This document shows, one piece after another, positions 8,341-17,316 of a stretch of DNA of 64,000 nt (the stretch's first letter is position 1; each line of letters starts with the position of its first letter). Location of the stretch: positions 1 to 64,000 of the forward strand of contig JBDHAD010000008.1 of the NCBI GenBank assembly GCA_039588215.1, read 5' to 3'. The position numbers and the translations under genes are program-made. The notes beneath the pieces are model-generated. The model worked only from the letters and a program-made list of their open reading frames with translations. It was not told where the DNA came from and searched no databases. Origin of the DNA: JBDHAC01 sp039588215. GTDB lineage: Bacteria > Gemmatimonadota > Gemmatimonadetes > Palauibacterales > Palauibacteraceae.

Positions 8341-9216
8341 CTAGAGTCTCGACCGTGTGCGGGCGCGACCGGATTGGCCGGGGCCAGAAACGGACGCGGC
8401 CGCCGGCACGCGAAACAGAAAGACCTTGTAGCGTTTCACCCGCTGGAACTCGGCGCTGTCGACCATCACCTCGAGATCTCCGAGCTCCTGCAGCTTTCTG
8501 CGCGCCAGCCAGCGCACGATTCGGTGAAGATACGGGCGTTTCGTCCGCAGTGAGTCGGCGAATATCCCCAGGGCGGGATTCAAGCGATCTTGGAGAAAGT
8601 CACGCGCGACATCGAGAGTCGGTAGGACCCGCTCGGTGATGTCCTCTTCGCGCTCGATCACCAGGTTGTGGCTCCCCGCTTCCCGGAGGAATGCCTCCAG
8701 TGGGTGACCGCTCCTGGACAGTGGGCCACCGTCGTCCTCGACCACGAAACAGTCGGAGACCAGTAGGTGCCCGTCCGGCGCCACGCGTCGGACGGCCGGG
8801 AATAGACCGGGCAGGTGGATGTACTGCGCCGATTCGCTCATTACCGCGAGGTCGTACGCGTGCGGCGGTTCGAAGTCCTGGAAGCGCGAGAGGTGAAACG
8901 GGCGCTCGACTCGCCGCGCGAACAGCTCCCCCTGGTGCGGATCCGGAGACAACCCCTCGACCGCGTAGCCGCGCTCCTTCAAGAGTGCGGCAGCCGCACC
9001 CGTCCCACACCCCACGTCGAGCACGGTTTCCACACCGGCGGGGATCCAGCCGCGCAGGTATTCGGCATATCTTGCCTGCGCTGATCTGAGCCCCTCCAGC
9101 GTTCGCGGCTCCCCCTCCCACAGACCGTATTGGAGGTGCTCCAGTCCGAGCACTTCATGATAGAAGCGCAGGGTCCTACTGACCCGAACGGGCTTTGGGG
9201 GGCGCCGTCTAGTCAC
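8341..9216 (-). CDS. Class I SAM-dependent methyltransferase
   Basis: Starting from the GTG at 9216 gives 291 residues. The N-terminal region (SRTLRFYHEVLGLEHLQYGLW) is followed by SAM motif I VLDVGCGTGAAAALL near residue 70, then motif II VEGLSPDP and SESAQYIHLPGLFPAVRRV. This order resembles C-methyltransferases or phosphoethanolamine-type enzymes acting on a small molecule, but the substrate is not determinable. The frame stays open upstream to 9438, but that part is low-complexity and overlaps the nitrilase C-terminus. The C-terminal tail is basic. The gene is 49 bp downstream of the nitrilase on the same strand. Confidence 0.8.
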   Translation of the reverse strand: MTRRRPPKPVRVSRTLRFYHEVLGLEHLQYGLWEGEPRTLEGLRSAQARYAEYLRGWIPAGVETVLDVGCGTGAAAALLKERGYAVEGLSPDPHQGELFARRVERPFHLSRFQDFEPPHAYDLAVMSESAQYIHLPGLFPAVRRVAPDGHLLVSDCFVVEDDGGPLSRSGHPLEAFLREAGSHNLVIEREEDITERVLPTLDVARDFLQDRLNPALGIFADSLRTKRPYLHRIVRWLARRKLQELGDLEVMVDSAEFQRVKRYKVFLFRVPAAASVSGPGQSGRARTRSRL

Positions 9217-9265
9217 GAATCCAGGCGCCGGGAGCTCTTGGCGCGGCGAGTCGACTCGATGCGAT

Positions 9266-10306
9266 TCACTCGGACCGATCCGCCCCGCTGATCCACCTCG
9301 GATCCGCCTCGAAGGAGGCGGGGGCTTCACCCACTCCCTCGCCCGCGGGCTCGGCATCGAAGAACTCGATGTGCGGCCTGGGCCGGCGGTCGATCTGGAG
9401 CCGGAAGACGTCGGGCCTGGCGTAGTGCCCCGCGACATCGAGCTGGAACCGGGGTCCGATGAGCTGGTCCGGCCGTACGTCCGCGTACAGGATCGTCTCC
9501 TCCTCCTGCGCAGGCCCTGCCACGATCTTTCCGTCGGGGTCCACGATGACCGAGTCCCCGGGATTCACCCAACCCTCCAGGGCATCCAGGTACTTCTCCT
9601 TGAAGGAGAGCCGATCCGGAATATCCGTCTTCTGCATGGCCGTACAGCAACCGATCACGAAGCAGCGGCCTTCTTTCGCCACGTGTCGCATCGTGGATAG
9701 CCATGGCTCGCCGCGATCCCAGGTCGGCGCGGCGTGGATCTGCTCCCCCCACGCGCACAGAGCGTAACGGGCCAGTGGCATGTAGTTCTCCCAACACAGG
9801 AGACCACCCAGCCGGCCGAACGGGGTGTCGTAGACTTCCAGGTCACTCCCATCACCCATTCCCCATACGAGCTTCTCGGCGGCGGTCGGCATCAGCTTGC
9901 GGTGCTTGCCCAGGATGTCACCGTCTGCGCCGATGTAGAGAAGGGTATTGAAGATCGTCGAATCGCTCGCTTCGGAGTTACGCTCGTTGATCCCGATCGC
10001 GACGGTGAGACCGGCCGACCGTGCGGCGTCGCAGAGCCGGTCTGTCGTGTGGCTCGGGACGGTTACCGAGTTTCGATGCAGCTCCGCATATGCCTCGCGC
10101 AACGGGTGCGTGTGTGCCGGCGGGATGAACCACACCCACAGCGGGTAGCCGGGCAGGAAGGCCTCTGGAAACACGGCGAGCGTCGCCTCCTCGCGCCCGG
10201 CCTCCGCGATTAACTCACACGCCTTTTCCGTGCTGGCCTCCAAATCCAGGTAGACCGGGCACGCCTGGACAGCTGCGATCTTGAATGACTGGGCGGTCGT
10301 CGTCAT
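9266..10306 (-). CDS. Nitrilase (carbon-nitrogen hydrolase, nitrilase branch)
   Basis: The 346-residue enzyme has the nitrilase Glu-Lys-Cys triad in order: Glu48 in LAVFPEAFLPGYP, Lys137 in GKHRKLMPT, and Cys171 in GGLLCWENYMPLARY. The CWEN sequence and the preceding length are those of true nitrilases (EC 3.5.5), which convert organic nitriles to carboxylic acid and ammonia, rather than amidases. AAPTWDRGEPWLSTMRHVAK and GGWVNPGDSVIVDPDGK-like segments also match. The start is the ATG at 10306; the open frame further upstream is unlike the family. It faces the M24 peptidase gene across a 148-bp divergent region. Cytoplasmic. Confidence 0.9.
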   Translation of the reverse strand: MTTTAQSFKIAAVQACPVYLDLEASTEKACELIAEAGREEATLAVFPEAFLPGYPLWVWFIPPAHTHPLREAYAELHRNSVTVPSHTTDRLCDAARSAGLTVAIGINERNSEASDSTIFNTLLYIGADGDILGKHRKLMPTAAEKLVWGMGDGSDLEVYDTPFGRLGGLLCWENYMPLARYALCAWGEQIHAAPTWDRGEPWLSTMRHVAKEGRCFVIGCCTAMQKTDIPDRLSFKEKYLDALEGWVNPGDSVIVDPDGKIVAGPAQEEETILYADVRPDQLIGPRFQLDVAGHYARPDVFRLQIDRRPRPHIEFFDAEPAGEGVGEAPASFEADPRWISGADRSE

Positions 10307-10454
10307 GTCCGTCGTTCCGCACTCTCGTTCGGGGTGGCGGTCGTGGACCGGTGCGCTCGACCGGTCGTACTGGACCGCAGAGCGTCTCCCCCCCCAGTTT
10401 CCCGCACCGCTCGTCCGCGGGCAACACGAGGATACCACACCCGGGAGCCATCAT

Positions 10455-11786
10455 ATGCCGGAACGTCACGTCACACGCCGCGCTTTCTTCGGAGCCTCCG
10501 CAGCCACGATCGCCGGAGCGGCGGTGCAGACCATCTCGCCGGGGAAGCTTACGGCCGCGCGGCCGGGCGAGTGGCGGCAGGAGGGTTCGGCTGATCAGGA
10601 TATCCCGCCCTCGATCGCTCGACTGGAGTCGATGGCCGATCGGCCCACGCCGATCAGCGTGGAGGAAAGGGCCGCGCGGATCGAGAAGGCCCGGCGGCTG
10701 ATGCGAGAGCACGAGATGGACGCGCTCCTGCTCACGGGCGGCACGACGCTCCGCTACTTCTCGAACATCGGTTGGGGCGGTGGCGAGCGTCTGTTCGCCC
10801 TCATCGTGCCGGCGTCCGGTATGCCGTTCGTAGTCAGTCCTGCTTTCGAGGAGGATCGGGCGCGAGAGCAGCTCGCGAAGGGCCCGTTCGACACCGACAC
10901 ACCCGTCCTGACCTGGCAGGAAGACGATAGTCCGTACGCGGCCGTCGCGACCGGACTGCGTGACCTCGGGATCGCTTCCGGCCGACTCGGGATCGAGGAG
11001 ACGGTGAAGTTCGTGTTCAGCGATGGGGTCGCCGGCGCGGCTCCCGCGCTCGAGCTGACAAGCGGCACGCCCGTCACGGCGGGGTGCCGGGGGGTTAAGG
11101 ACGAGCACGAGCTCGAGCTGATGAGCATCGCGAGCGAGGTCACGCTCAAGGCCTACGAGGCGGCCTATTTGGCGCTCGAAGAGGGGATGACGCAGCGGGA
11201 CTTCGCCCGGCTCGTATCGCTCGCACACGAGCGGCTCGGGTTCTCGGGTGGGGCGGGCGTACAAACCGGCGAGTTTTCCGCCCTCCCGCACGGCTCGGTC
11301 ACCCCACAGGTGGTTCGCGAGGGCACGATTCTCCTCATAGACGGCGGTTGCGCCGTGGAGGGGTACCGCTCGGACATCAGCCGCACCTTCGTGCTGGGCA
11401 CACCCACCGACAAGATGAGGAACGTGTTCGAGATCGAGCGGCGAGCGCAGGATGCCGCCCTCGCGGCGGCCGCTCCCGGCGTGGAGTGCCAGGCGATCGA
11501 CGCGGCGGCCCGCAAAGTGATCGAAGATGCGGGGTACGGACCCGGATACGAGTATTTCACGCACCGGGTCGGGCACGGAATCGGGATGGACGGGCACGAG
11601 TGGCCCTATCTCGTGAAGGGCAACAGCCTTCCGCTCGCGCCGGGCATGACGTTCAGCGATGAGCCCGGCATCTACATCCCCGGTGAGTTCGGCGTGCGGC
11701 TGGAGGACGACATGGTGATCACCGAGGACGGAGCGAGGCTGTTCACGCCGCAGAGTCCGTCGCTCGAAGACCCGTTCGGAACGTAG
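10455..11786 (+). CDS. Tat-exported M24 metallopeptidase (Xaa-Pro aminopeptidase-like)
   Basis: The ATG at 10455 begins a twin-arginine signal (HVTRRAFFGASAATIAGAAV), indicating export of a folded, metal-loaded protein. The creatinase N-terminal domain covers residues ~55-205. The pita-bread domain carries the five metal ligands: two Asp in LLIDGGCAVEGYRSDISRTF, His in HRVGHGIGMDGHEW, Glu in FSDEPGIYIPGEFG, and Glu in VRLEDDMVIT. Family members remove N-terminal residues preceding proline with two Mn or Zn ions. Length (443 residues) is normal once the signal is included. GGGAG upstream of the start may serve as ribosome-binding site. It probably works with the other exported peptidases. Confidence 0.9.
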   Translation: MPERHVTRRAFFGASAATIAGAAVQTISPGKLTAARPGEWRQEGSADQDIPPSIARLESMADRPTPISVEERAARIEKARRLMREHEMDALLLTGGTTLRYFSNIGWGGGERLFALIVPASGMPFVVSPAFEEDRAREQLAKGPFDTDTPVLTWQEDDSPYAAVATGLRDLGIASGRLGIEETVKFVFSDGVAGAAPALELTSGTPVTAGCRGVKDEHELELMSIASEVTLKAYEAAYLALEEGMTQRDFARLVSLAHERLGFSGGAGVQTGEFSALPHGSVTPQVVREGTILLIDGGCAVEGYRSDISRTFVLGTPTDKMRNVFEIERRAQDAALAAAAPGVECQAIDAAARKVIEDAGYGPGYEYFTHRVGHGIGMDGHEWPYLVKGNSLPLAPGMTFSDEPGIYIPGEFGVRLEDDMVITEDGARLFTPQSPSLEDPFGT

Positions 11787-11850
11787 CGAGCGTGCAGGAC
11801 CTCGGCATCGTGCGCGACACGGATACCACCTCGAGTTGGCGCCGGAGATC

Positions 11851-12504
11851 ATGGCGGTGACCTCGTTCGAGCACTGGCTTGATTGTCTCTTCGGCCGACC
11901 GGGCGAATATCCGCCCTCTTTCGCGAGCGTCGATGATGAGTATCCCCTGCTCGCGCCCGAGACGGCGCTCGAGTACGTGACGCGGCTGTTCTCCGATGCC
12001 GGGACCATCCTTGCGAGGTTCGACGACGCACAGGTGAACCAGGGACTCTGGGAGTTGGTGGGGGCCTCGGGCGAGCTTCACCCGATGCTGTTCACCGATT
12101 TACCGTGGCCGGACCGGAAGCGTGGTATCCTCGCCATATCCGCCCTCTACGATTCGCTCTTCCTCGAGCGTTGCTCCCCCCATCTGTCACATCGGGACGA
12201 CTCCGATGCGAGCCCGTTGAATTCGATCTGCTACATGTGGTGGGACGTGTTTCCTACCTGGGGACAGCCGAGCGAGGCAGAACATGCGGACCGGGACGCG
12301 GCGCTGCTGGAGGTGATGGGTCGAGCGTTGGAGCTTGATTCCGTGGCGTGCCGGGAGAGCGCTCTCCACGGTCTTGGGCACTGGCACATCCGCTATCCCG
12401 GCGAGACGTCGCAGATCATCGGGCGATTCCTGGAGCGCGAGGCCGATCTCGGGCCGGAGCTCCTGGCCTACGCGCGGAGCGCCGGGGCAGGCTGCGTGCA
12501 GTGA
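11851..12504 (+). CDS. Hypothetical protein, conserved-looking
   Basis: This is a 217-residue protein starting at the ATG at 11851, with GGAG four bases upstream. It is acidic, rich in Trp, Leu and Cys, without signal peptide or membrane segments. Segments such as SICYMWWDVFPTWGQP and ACRESALHGLGHWHIRYP look like parts of a helical, HEAT-like fold, and the last may be a short repeat. I do not recognise a named family. Its TGA overlaps the GTG of the small membrane-protein gene that follows, so the two are probably co-translated. Base use matches the neighbours. Confidence 0.7.
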   Translation: MAVTSFEHWLDCLFGRPGEYPPSFASVDDEYPLLAPETALEYVTRLFSDAGTILARFDDAQVNQGLWELVGASGELHPMLFTDLPWPDRKRGILAISALYDSLFLERCSPHLSHRDDSDASPLNSICYMWWDVFPTWGQPSEAEHADRDAALLEVMGRALELDSVACRESALHGLGHWHIRYPGETSQIIGRFLEREADLGPELLAYARSAGAGCVQ

Positions 12505-12788
12505 CCGGGGTGGCCGTCAGGACCTTTCGATGGATCTCGTGGCTACCGTTGGCGGCGTTCGTCGGCACCTGGATCTACATCGGGCGCTACGAAGGGTGGG
12601 GAGCCTGGGCCGCCGGGCCTCTACTCCTTATTCCCATCGGCCTGAGCGCCGCCATGGCGGTCGTCGGCCTGGTCTTGTGTTATGGGGCACTGAAGCGTGA
12701 CGGCATCGACCTCGGAACGACTCTGGCGACGCTCCTCGCGGCGCTCCCCGTCATCTGGTTCGCGGTCCGCGTGATACTGACCTCGTAG
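12501..12788 (+). CDS. Small integral membrane protein
   Basis: The GTG at 12501 overlaps the preceding stop codon (GTGA). The 95-residue product has about three hydrophobic segments: WLPLAAFVGTWIYIGRY, GPLLLIPIGLSAAMAVVGLV and LATLLAALPVIWFAVRVIL. There are short charged linkers between them. No catalytic motif is visible and no family is recognised. An upstream open frame to 12348 would add an Arg-rich segment unlike a membrane protein start. Confidence 0.65.
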   Translation: MTGVAVRTFRWISWLPLAAFVGTWIYIGRYEGWGAWAAGPLLLIPIGLSAAMAVVGLVLCYGALKRDGIDLGTTLATLLAALPVIWFAVRVILTS

Positions 12789-12879
12789 TCGTTCACTGCC
12801 GACGCCGGGGCAGAGGTCCAGTCGCCGCGCGGGCTCGCACACGAACCTCGAGACCCCACACAGCGCACGTTCCCGTTTT

Positions 12880-13335
12880 TCACGAGCTCTCCGCGATCGA
12901 AGCCGTTCTCAAGGCGCCACCCAGGATCGCGCCGGTGGGACCCAGTACCAGCATGACGTAGGGGTACCAGCCGGGTTGGTCCGGCGGGGTCGCGCCAGCC
13001 GCAGCCGTACCTACCACGCCTGCCACCCCCAGGAGGAGTAGAACCCCCGCGAGCGCCAGGGCATGTGCGCGCGGTGCGCCGGGAGCCGCTTTGGCGGTCA
13101 CGTAGCCCGCCGCCACAGCGAGTCCCGCGCTGTACGCCAGGTTGACCGCCAGGTAGGCGGGCGTGGGACCCGCGTGCGGGGTCGGCAGCATGGCGCCCAC
13201 TGCGATGCGTGTGGCGATCATCACGCCGATCGCGAGAAGCGCGAACCCGGCCGCAACGGCGGCCACGCTGCGCACCATAGTGCCGCCACCCATCCCACCA
13301 CCCGAAGGAATCGAGCCCGAGTTGTCCATGCGCAT
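12880..13335 (-). CDS. Four-helix integral membrane protein, unknown function
   Basis: This 151-residue protein has a Gly-rich N-terminus and four hydrophobic spans: SVAAVAAGFALLAIGVMIA, LAVNLAYSAGLAVAAGYVTA, ALALAGVLLLLGVAGVVG and WYPYVMLVLGPTGAILGGAL. The layout recalls small membrane proteins annotated only as hypothetical in many genomes. It is convergent with the previous membrane gene, with 91 bp between the stops. The start ATG is at 13335; no strong ribosome-binding site is seen. Confidence 0.65.
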   Translation of the reverse strand: MRMDNSGSIPSGGGMGGGTMVRSVAAVAAGFALLAIGVMIATRIAVGAMLPTPHAGPTPAYLAVNLAYSAGLAVAAGYVTAKAAPGAPRAHALALAGVLLLLGVAGVVGTAAAGATPPDQPGWYPYVMLVLGPTGAILGGALRTASIAESS

Positions 13336-13357
13336 CCGCTAGCCTTTACGCCGTGAC

Positions 13358-13376
13358 CGTTCGCCTTCCGCGAACG
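13358..13376. repeat. Short perfect hairpin in divergent intergenic region
   Basis: CGTTCGC and GCGAACG form a perfect 7-bp stem around a 5-nt loop (CTTCC). It sits 23 bp upstream of the membrane-protein start at 13335. It could be an operator half-site pair or a 5' UTR structure; no further evidence was found. Confidence 0.3.
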
Positions 13377-13562
13377 AAGGATCTCGTCGCACGTTTGCGG
13401 GTGTCGAGCCCCACGCAAGCGATTGTACGGGGTCCGGCCGGCTCGCGGAAACTCCAAATCCGCAACGGGTCTGTCTCTGCGCCTGACTCTTCCCATGCTC
13501 TTCGGCGTAGTATTTGGAGTGGACCTCAAGTGTGGCGGCCTAGCCTCGGAGTCAGACGGAAG

Positions 13563-13904
13563 ATGCCAAAGCTGCTCATCTGGGGAATCGTGATCGTCGT
13601 GCTGGCGGCGAGCCTGGACCAGCTCCTTCTCTGGATGGAGGCGCGAGGTTGGGTCTACTACCGGCGCACCAAGGGGCGCGGAGGCGGGGCATTATACCAT
13701 ACGCTGGAGTTGCACTCGGTCTTCGACCCCAGTATCGAACAGATCCAGAAGATCAAGGTCAAAGAGGAACGACGCCAGGACGAGTCCGGCGATCCTCCGG
13801 TCCCGGACGAGGACCCTCCGGACCGGTACGACTCCGACGATCCACACGGCGTTACGTCGAGGAGCAGCCACGAATCCGGGCGGATCGGATCGGCGCTCGA
13901 ATGA
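13563..13904 (+). CDS. Small membrane-anchored protein with acidic tail (DUF6191-like)
   Basis: From the ATG at 13563 the 113-residue product has one N-terminal membrane span (LLIWGIVIVVLAASLDQLLLW). A Gly-rich juxtamembrane motif (YYRRTKGRGGGALYHTLELH), a charged helix with SIEQIQKIKVKEERR, and an Asp/Pro-rich, probably disordered tail follow. The arrangement of span, YYRR..GGAL and a short helix resembles the DUF6191 family, but I cannot confirm this without a profile search. An open frame runs upstream to 13353 but is not membrane-like. It precedes the amidase lipoprotein gene by 60 bp. Confidence 0.6.
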   Translation: MPKLLIWGIVIVVLAASLDQLLLWMEARGWVYYRRTKGRGGGALYHTLELHSVFDPSIEQIQKIKVKEERRQDESGDPPVPDEDPPDRYDSDDPHGVTSRSSHESGRIGSALE

Positions 13905-13964
13905 CGGCAGACCTCTTGAGGCGGAACACCACTGCGCGAAGTGAGGCGGTGATGCGGTGATGTC

Positions 13965-15536
13965 GTGAGCACCATCCGGAAACTCCATCTCGGACGTCTC
14001 CTCCTCGTCCCGGGAATCGCCGTCATGAACGGCTGCCGGCCGACGCCGGAATCCGCGGCCGACTTCTCTCTCGTGGAGACGACGATCGCGGAGATTCACG
14101 AGGCGTTCCGGGACGGACGACTCACCAGCCGGGCTCTGGTGGAGCGCTACCAGGAGCGCATCGAGGCCTATGATCAATCTTCGGGCCTGAATTCGATCGT
14201 AATCCTCAACCCGAAGGCAATCGCCGAGGCAGAGGCACTCGACGAAGAGTTCCTGCGAACGGGACGCCTTCGACCTCTGCACGGCATCCCGGTCATCGTG
14301 AAGGACAACTACGACACGGAGGGCCTGCAGACGACCGGCGGCTCGCTGGCCCTCGAAGGGTCGATCCCCCCGGACGATGCATATCAGGTCAGGATGATCC
14401 GCGAGGCGGGAGCGATCGTCCTCGCAAAATCGAACATGGCCGAATGGGCTTTCAGCCCGTACGTGACCGAGAGCTCGATCGCGGGCGTCACGCGCAACCC
14501 GTACGACCTCGACCGTGTCCCCGCGGGCTCGAGCGGAGGCACCGCGGCAGCGGTCTCGGCGAACCTCGGGGTCGTGGGCCTGGGCACCGACACGGGGAAC
14601 TCGATCCGCGGGCCCTCCTCGCACAATGCGCTCGCCGGCATTCGGTCGACGATGGGACTCACCAGCCGGGATGGGATCATTCCACTGTATCTTCGCAACG
14701 ACATCGGTGGACCCATGGCGAGAACGGTCGAGGATGCGGTGCGGGTGCTCGAGGTCATCGCCGGGTACGATCCGGCCGATTCGATCACGCGGCGCGCGGA
14801 GGGCCGCATGCCTCCGAGTTATCTGGAGTTCCTGGATTCGAACGGGCTCGAAGGCGCCCGACTGGGTGTGTTTCGCCGCTACCTGGACGTGGCGACCGGC
14901 GACGGCGAGATCCGGGCCTTGACCGAGGCCGCGTTCCGGGACCTGACGGCGCAAGGCGCCGAGATCATCGATCCGTTCGACATCCCGGACTTCGAGGCGC
15001 TCACGGATGGGATCTGGTGCGACGTCTTCCGTCACGACGTGAACGACTATCTCGCTTCGCTTGGTGACGCCGCACCGCACAAGACCCTCGCTGAAGTCGT
15101 CGCATCGGGACTCTACTCACCCTACATCGAGCGTCGACTGCAGCGCGCCTTGACTGTCGAGGCACCTCCGGCGGAACGGGATCCACCCTGTCTGGACCTG
15201 TACAGCACGGATCGGAACATCGCGTTTCGCGAAGCGGTCCTCGCGGCCATGGAACGGGATGAGATCGACGCCATCGTCTATCCCACATGGAGCAATCCGC
15301 CCCGCTTGGTGGGCGATCTCGAGAGCCCCGCGGGCGACAACAGCCAGCTCCTGTCACCGCAGACCGGCTTCCCCGCGATCACCGTCCCGACGGGGTACAC
15401 CGCCGCGGGACTCCCAGCCGGAATCACGTTCGTCGGCAGGCTATTCGGCGAACCGGACCTGATCCGGTATGCCTACGCGTATGAGGCTGCCACGAGACAC
15501 CGGCGCCCGCCGGCCGGCTTCCCTGAGCTGCCCTAG
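13965..15536 (+). CDS. Amidase-signature-family lipoprotein
   Basis: The protein has 523 residues with a GTG start. A lipobox-like signal (LLLVPGIAVMNGC) puts it on the outer side of the membrane. The amidase signature runs from LHGIPVIVKDNYDTEGLQTT (catalytic Lys) to VPAGSSGGTAAAVSANLGVVG and GLGTDTGNSIRGPSSHNAL, which holds the cis-Ser and nucleophilic Ser. The C-terminal part contains AIVYPTWSNPP and GFPAITVPTGYTAAGLPAGI. Such enzymes hydrolyse amides to acid and ammonia. The exported form suggests a role in scavenging amides or peptide amides. A hairpin follows immediately after the stop. Confidence 0.9.
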   Translation: MSTIRKLHLGRLLLVPGIAVMNGCRPTPESAADFSLVETTIAEIHEAFRDGRLTSRALVERYQERIEAYDQSSGLNSIVILNPKAIAEAEALDEEFLRTGRLRPLHGIPVIVKDNYDTEGLQTTGGSLALEGSIPPDDAYQVRMIREAGAIVLAKSNMAEWAFSPYVTESSIAGVTRNPYDLDRVPAGSSGGTAAAVSANLGVVGLGTDTGNSIRGPSSHNALAGIRSTMGLTSRDGIIPLYLRNDIGGPMARTVEDAVRVLEVIAGYDPADSITRRAEGRMPPSYLEFLDSNGLEGARLGVFRRYLDVATGDGEIRALTEAAFRDLTAQGAEIIDPFDIPDFEALTDGIWCDVFRHDVNDYLASLGDAAPHKTLAEVVASGLYSPYIERRLQRALTVEAPPAERDPPCLDLYSTDRNIAFREAVLAAMERDEIDAIVYPTWSNPPRLVGDLESPAGDNSQLLSPQTGFPAITVPTGYTAAGLPAGITFVGRLFGEPDLIRYAYAYEAATRHRRPPAGFPELP

Positions 15537-15563
15537 CGGGCCGCGGAAAGACCGCAGGCCGCT
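15535..15563 (+). terminator. Terminator-like hairpin after the amidase gene
   Basis: GGCCGCGG and CCGCaGGCC pair around an AAAGA loop with one bulged A, and the stem can be extended by a few pairs. It begins at the amidase stop codon. No T-run follows, so it may instead protect the 3' end or weaken read-through into the next gene. Confidence 0.3.
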
Positions 15564-15679
15564 GCCAGCGGGTGGGGCGTCTGGCCCCGCCGACTGGCTC
15601 TGGCGTCAGGCAGGGGCCGTGGTCAAGATCAGGGGAGCAGCACTGCCGAACGGTTCCTCAGACGCCACGAGTGTCGAAA

Positions 15680-17026
15680 ATGAAGAAGCGTAGGCCGCCG
15701 CCCAAGCAAGAGGGCATGCGCCCCGAATCCTTGATGATGAGCTACGGCTACGTGCCCGAGTGGTCCGAGGGCTCGATCAAGCCGCCGCTCTTTCAGACCT
15801 CCACCTTCACCTTCCCCAGTGCCGAAGCCGGCAAGGAGTTCTTCGCCTGGGCCTACGGGCTCGAGGAACGCGACCCCTCGATCCCCATGGGATTGATATA
15901 CAGCCGCCTGAACAACCCCGATCTCGACATCCTCGAGCACCGACTCAACCTGTGGGACGAGGCCGAGGCAAGCGCCGTGTTCGCCTCCGGAATGGCCGCG
16001 ATCTCCACCTCGATCTTGGCGCTTGTCCCGGTCGGTGGCTCACTCGTCTTCTCGCGTCCGGTATACGGGGGAACAGACTACCTGTTCGAACACCTGTTGC
16101 CCGACCTGGGAATCCCGACGCGTGCGTTCCCGGCCGGGTCCGACCCCTCCGAGATCGAGCGCACCTGCGTGGAGCTCGACGACGCGGGCACACCCGTCCG
16201 AATGGTGTTCCTCGAGACGCCCGCCAACCCCACCATGAGCATGACCGACATCGCCGCGGCGGGAGAGGTCGCCGAGCGTCACGAGGCGCTTTGTGCGGTG
16301 GACAACACGTTCCTGGGACCTCTATACCAGCAGCCGCTTCGCCACGGTGCGGATCTGGTCCTCTACTCGGCGACCAAATACCTGGGTGGGCACAGCGACC
16401 TGCTTGCCGGGGTCGCGCTCGGGTCCGAGAAGATCATCGAGCGGATCAAGTTCTATCGCACCGTGCTCGGCTCCATGCTGGACCCACACTCGGCGTGGTT
16501 GCTCATGCGCTCGCTGGAGACCGCCAAGCTGCGGATCACTTGCGCGCGCAAGAACGCGGAGCGCGTCGCGGCCTGGCTGGTCCAGCACCCGATTGTGGGG
16601 GACGTCTACTTCCCCGGCCTCCCGAGGTCGGAGGATCAGCGCAAGATCTACGCGCGCCAATGCACCGGCCCGGGGGCCATCATGGCGTTCGAGCTGACCG
16701 GCGGAGGCGAGCGCGAGGCCTTCCAGTTCCTCAACTCCGTCAGACTCGTCAAGCTGGCAGTCAGCCTCGGGGGCACGGAGTCGCTGGTCGAGCACCCCGC
16801 GACGATGACGCACTCTGATGTGCCCGTCGAGGAGCAAGAGGCCATCGGCATCACACCGCGGCTCATACGATTGTCGGTGGGCATCGAGCACCCGGACGAC
16901 CTGATCGCGGATCTCTCGTATGCGCTGGACCAGGTCGAGTTGGAGGGCGAGGACCGACCTGAGGCGGATGATCGGCTCGTCGACGCGGGCGCGACCGAGG
17001 AAGCCCCGGTGGGAGGCGTGCGGTGA
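15680..17026 (+). CDS. Cys/Met metabolism PLP-dependent enzyme (cystathionine gamma-synthase/lyase, methionine gamma-lyase group)
   Basis: The 448-residue enzyme has the fold type I transsulfuration signature: IKPPLFQTSTFTFPS, YSRLNNPDLDILEHRL (phosphate/tyrosine region), FASGMAAIST, RPVYGGTDYLF, FLETPANPTM, AVDNTFLGPLYQQPL, and the PLP-lysine motif SATKYLGGHSDLLAG. SLGGTESLVEHPATMTHSDV near the C-terminus is characteristic of the family. It could act as cystathionine gamma-synthase, cystathionine gamma-lyase or methionine gamma-lyase; sequence reading alone does not decide. The ATG at 15680 is used; a GTG 9 nt earlier is also possible. It heads a co-directional run to 23295. I looked for, and did not see, a SAM riboswitch upstream. 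Confidence 0.88.
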   Translation: MKKRRPPPKQEGMRPESLMMSYGYVPEWSEGSIKPPLFQTSTFTFPSAEAGKEFFAWAYGLEERDPSIPMGLIYSRLNNPDLDILEHRLNLWDEAEASAVFASGMAAISTSILALVPVGGSLVFSRPVYGGTDYLFEHLLPDLGIPTRAFPAGSDPSEIERTCVELDDAGTPVRMVFLETPANPTMSMTDIAAAGEVAERHEALCAVDNTFLGPLYQQPLRHGADLVLYSATKYLGGHSDLLAGVALGSEKIIERIKFYRTVLGSMLDPHSAWLLMRSLETAKLRITCARKNAERVAAWLVQHPIVGDVYFPGLPRSEDQRKIYARQCTGPGAIMAFELTGGGEREAFQFLNSVRLVKLAVSLGGTESLVEHPATMTHSDVPVEEQEAIGITPRLIRLSVGIEHPDDLIADLSYALDQVELEGEDRPEADDRLVDAGATEEAPVGGVR

Positions 17027-17060
17027 GGGCGGCCGACACCGAGTATCTGGCGAGGAACGA

Positions 17061-17285
17061 GTGACTCTCCCGGAGAAGATCTACACCGAGCGCGATATCA
17101 GCCGGGCGCGAAAAAAGGGGAAGGCCATCGGCTGGATCCAGGGCGGCGGCGTGGTCATCGCGGGTGGGCTGGTCCTGAATCTCCTTGGTTGGATCCCGAC
17201 GATCCTGGTCATGGTCGTGGTCGCGTACGGCTTGTTTCGCTTGCTGTCGAAGAAGCCCTCCAAGAGCGAGGACGACGACTCTTGA
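17061..17285 (+). CDS. Small membrane protein
   Basis: The GTG at 17061 is preceded by GAGGAA. The 74-residue product has a charged N-terminus (EKIYTERDISRARKKGKAIG), two closely spaced hydrophobic segments (GGGVVIAGGLVLNLLGW and PTILVMVVVAYGLFRLL), and a short acidic tail. It is 34 bp after the PLP enzyme and 31 bp before the cupin. No family is recognised. It is the only long, non-shadow frame in this interval. Confidence 0.6.
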   Translation: MTLPEKIYTERDISRARKKGKAIGWIQGGGVVIAGGLVLNLLGWIPTILVMVVVAYGLFRLLSKKPSKSEDDDS

Positions 17286-17316
17286 TCACGGTCGCCGGGG
17301 GGGAGCACTGCGAGGG

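Noticed and set aside
10215..12008. Very long open frame on the minus strand antisense to the M24 peptidase gene
   Set aside because: It is Arg/Gly/Pro-rich with no domain motifs, and it lies opposite a gene with complete active-site motifs. It is a GC-bias shadow.
13692..15080. Long minus-strand frame antisense to the amidase gene
   Set aside because: It has shadow composition and no start signal. The plus strand carries the complete amidase signature.
15537..15679. Possible SAM or SAH riboswitch upstream of the Cys/Met PLP enzyme
   Set aside because: Some GC hairpins are present, but I could not match the conserved core of SAM-I, SAM-II or SAH riboswitches.
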